Position numbers and translations under genes: made by a program | The notes under the pieces: model-generated | Databases searched by the model: none | Told to the model about the DNA's origin: nothing | Seen by the model: the letters and a program-made list of their open reading frames with translations, nothing else | Assembly: GCA_049515555.1 (NCBI GenBank) | Contig: JBEKTY010000289.1 | Span: 1 to 6,333 of the forward strand | DNA from: JBEKTY01 sp049515555 | GTDB taxonomy: Bacteria > Planctomycetota > Planctomycetia > Pirellulales > Thermoguttaceae | Direction: 5' to 3' | Length of the DNA stretch: 6,333 nt | Shown: positions 6,296 to 6,333 of the stretch, piece by piece | Layout: each line of letters starts with the position of its first letter | How positions within the stretch are numbered: position 1 is the first letter of the stretch

Positions 6296-6333
6296 AGTAG
6301 GGTGGGTCGAGCGCAGCGAGCCCCACCATTTTC
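6296..6333 (+). repeat. TAGGGTGGGTCGAGCGCA palindromic repeat (runs to the window end)
   Basis: AGTAGGGTGGGTCGAGCGCA (6296-6315) is the exact reverse complement of 3097-3116. Here the outer stem is intact: GGTGGG (6301-6306) pairs with CCCACC (6322-6327). Repeats of this kind are common between planctomycete genes, from general knowledge. It may extend beyond the window. Confidence 0.75.

Overview
The window looks like a piece of a planctomycete chromosome (Pirellulales-like or a related high-GC lineage). This is an inference from three things: high GC; the gene set of secreted sulfatase, secreted GH127-type glycosidase and Tat-exported Gfo/Idh/MocA-family oxidoreductase; and the dense sprinkling of short palindromic repeats. 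There are three genes, all on the + strand and all apparently intact. No RNA gene, CRISPR array or transposase gene is visible.

Layout. Bases 3-206 are an imperfect foldback of about 204 bp that runs up to the ribosome binding site of the first gene. Bases 224-3001 encode a 925-residue secreted protein with a discoidin-like domain, a PKD/Ig-like domain and a GH127 (DUF1680) catalytic region. Its reading frame is interrupted, without a frameshift, by a 108-bp double-hairpin REP-like element at 1700-1807. Bases 3002-3134 hold a very strong hairpin built of duplicated 14-mers, followed by a degenerate copy of a second repeat family. Bases 3135-4604 encode a secreted type I sulfatase with a formylglycine motif. 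Bases 4605-4840 hold a third repeat type, a candidate promoter and a strong Shine-Dalgarno sequence. Bases 4841-6262 encode a Tat-exported oxidoreductase whose nucleotide-binding motif lacks its middle glycine. The window ends in purine-rich 7-mers and an inverted copy of the repeat seen before the sulfatase gene.

Likely joint role. The glycosidase and sulfatase both carry export signals and fit stripping of a sulfated, arabinose-containing polysaccharide outside the cytoplasm. The oxidoreductase may act on a released sugar or, if it keeps a bound NAD, in glycan cleavage or epimerisation. Gaps of 133 and 236 bp filled with hairpins argue against tight operon coupling. The proposed pathway is inference from family membership.

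The most unusual content is the repeats rather than the enzymes: a REP-like element that has become 36 codons of an enzyme and is stop-free in five of six frames, and the large foldback whose mismatches favour folding of a minus-strand RNA.
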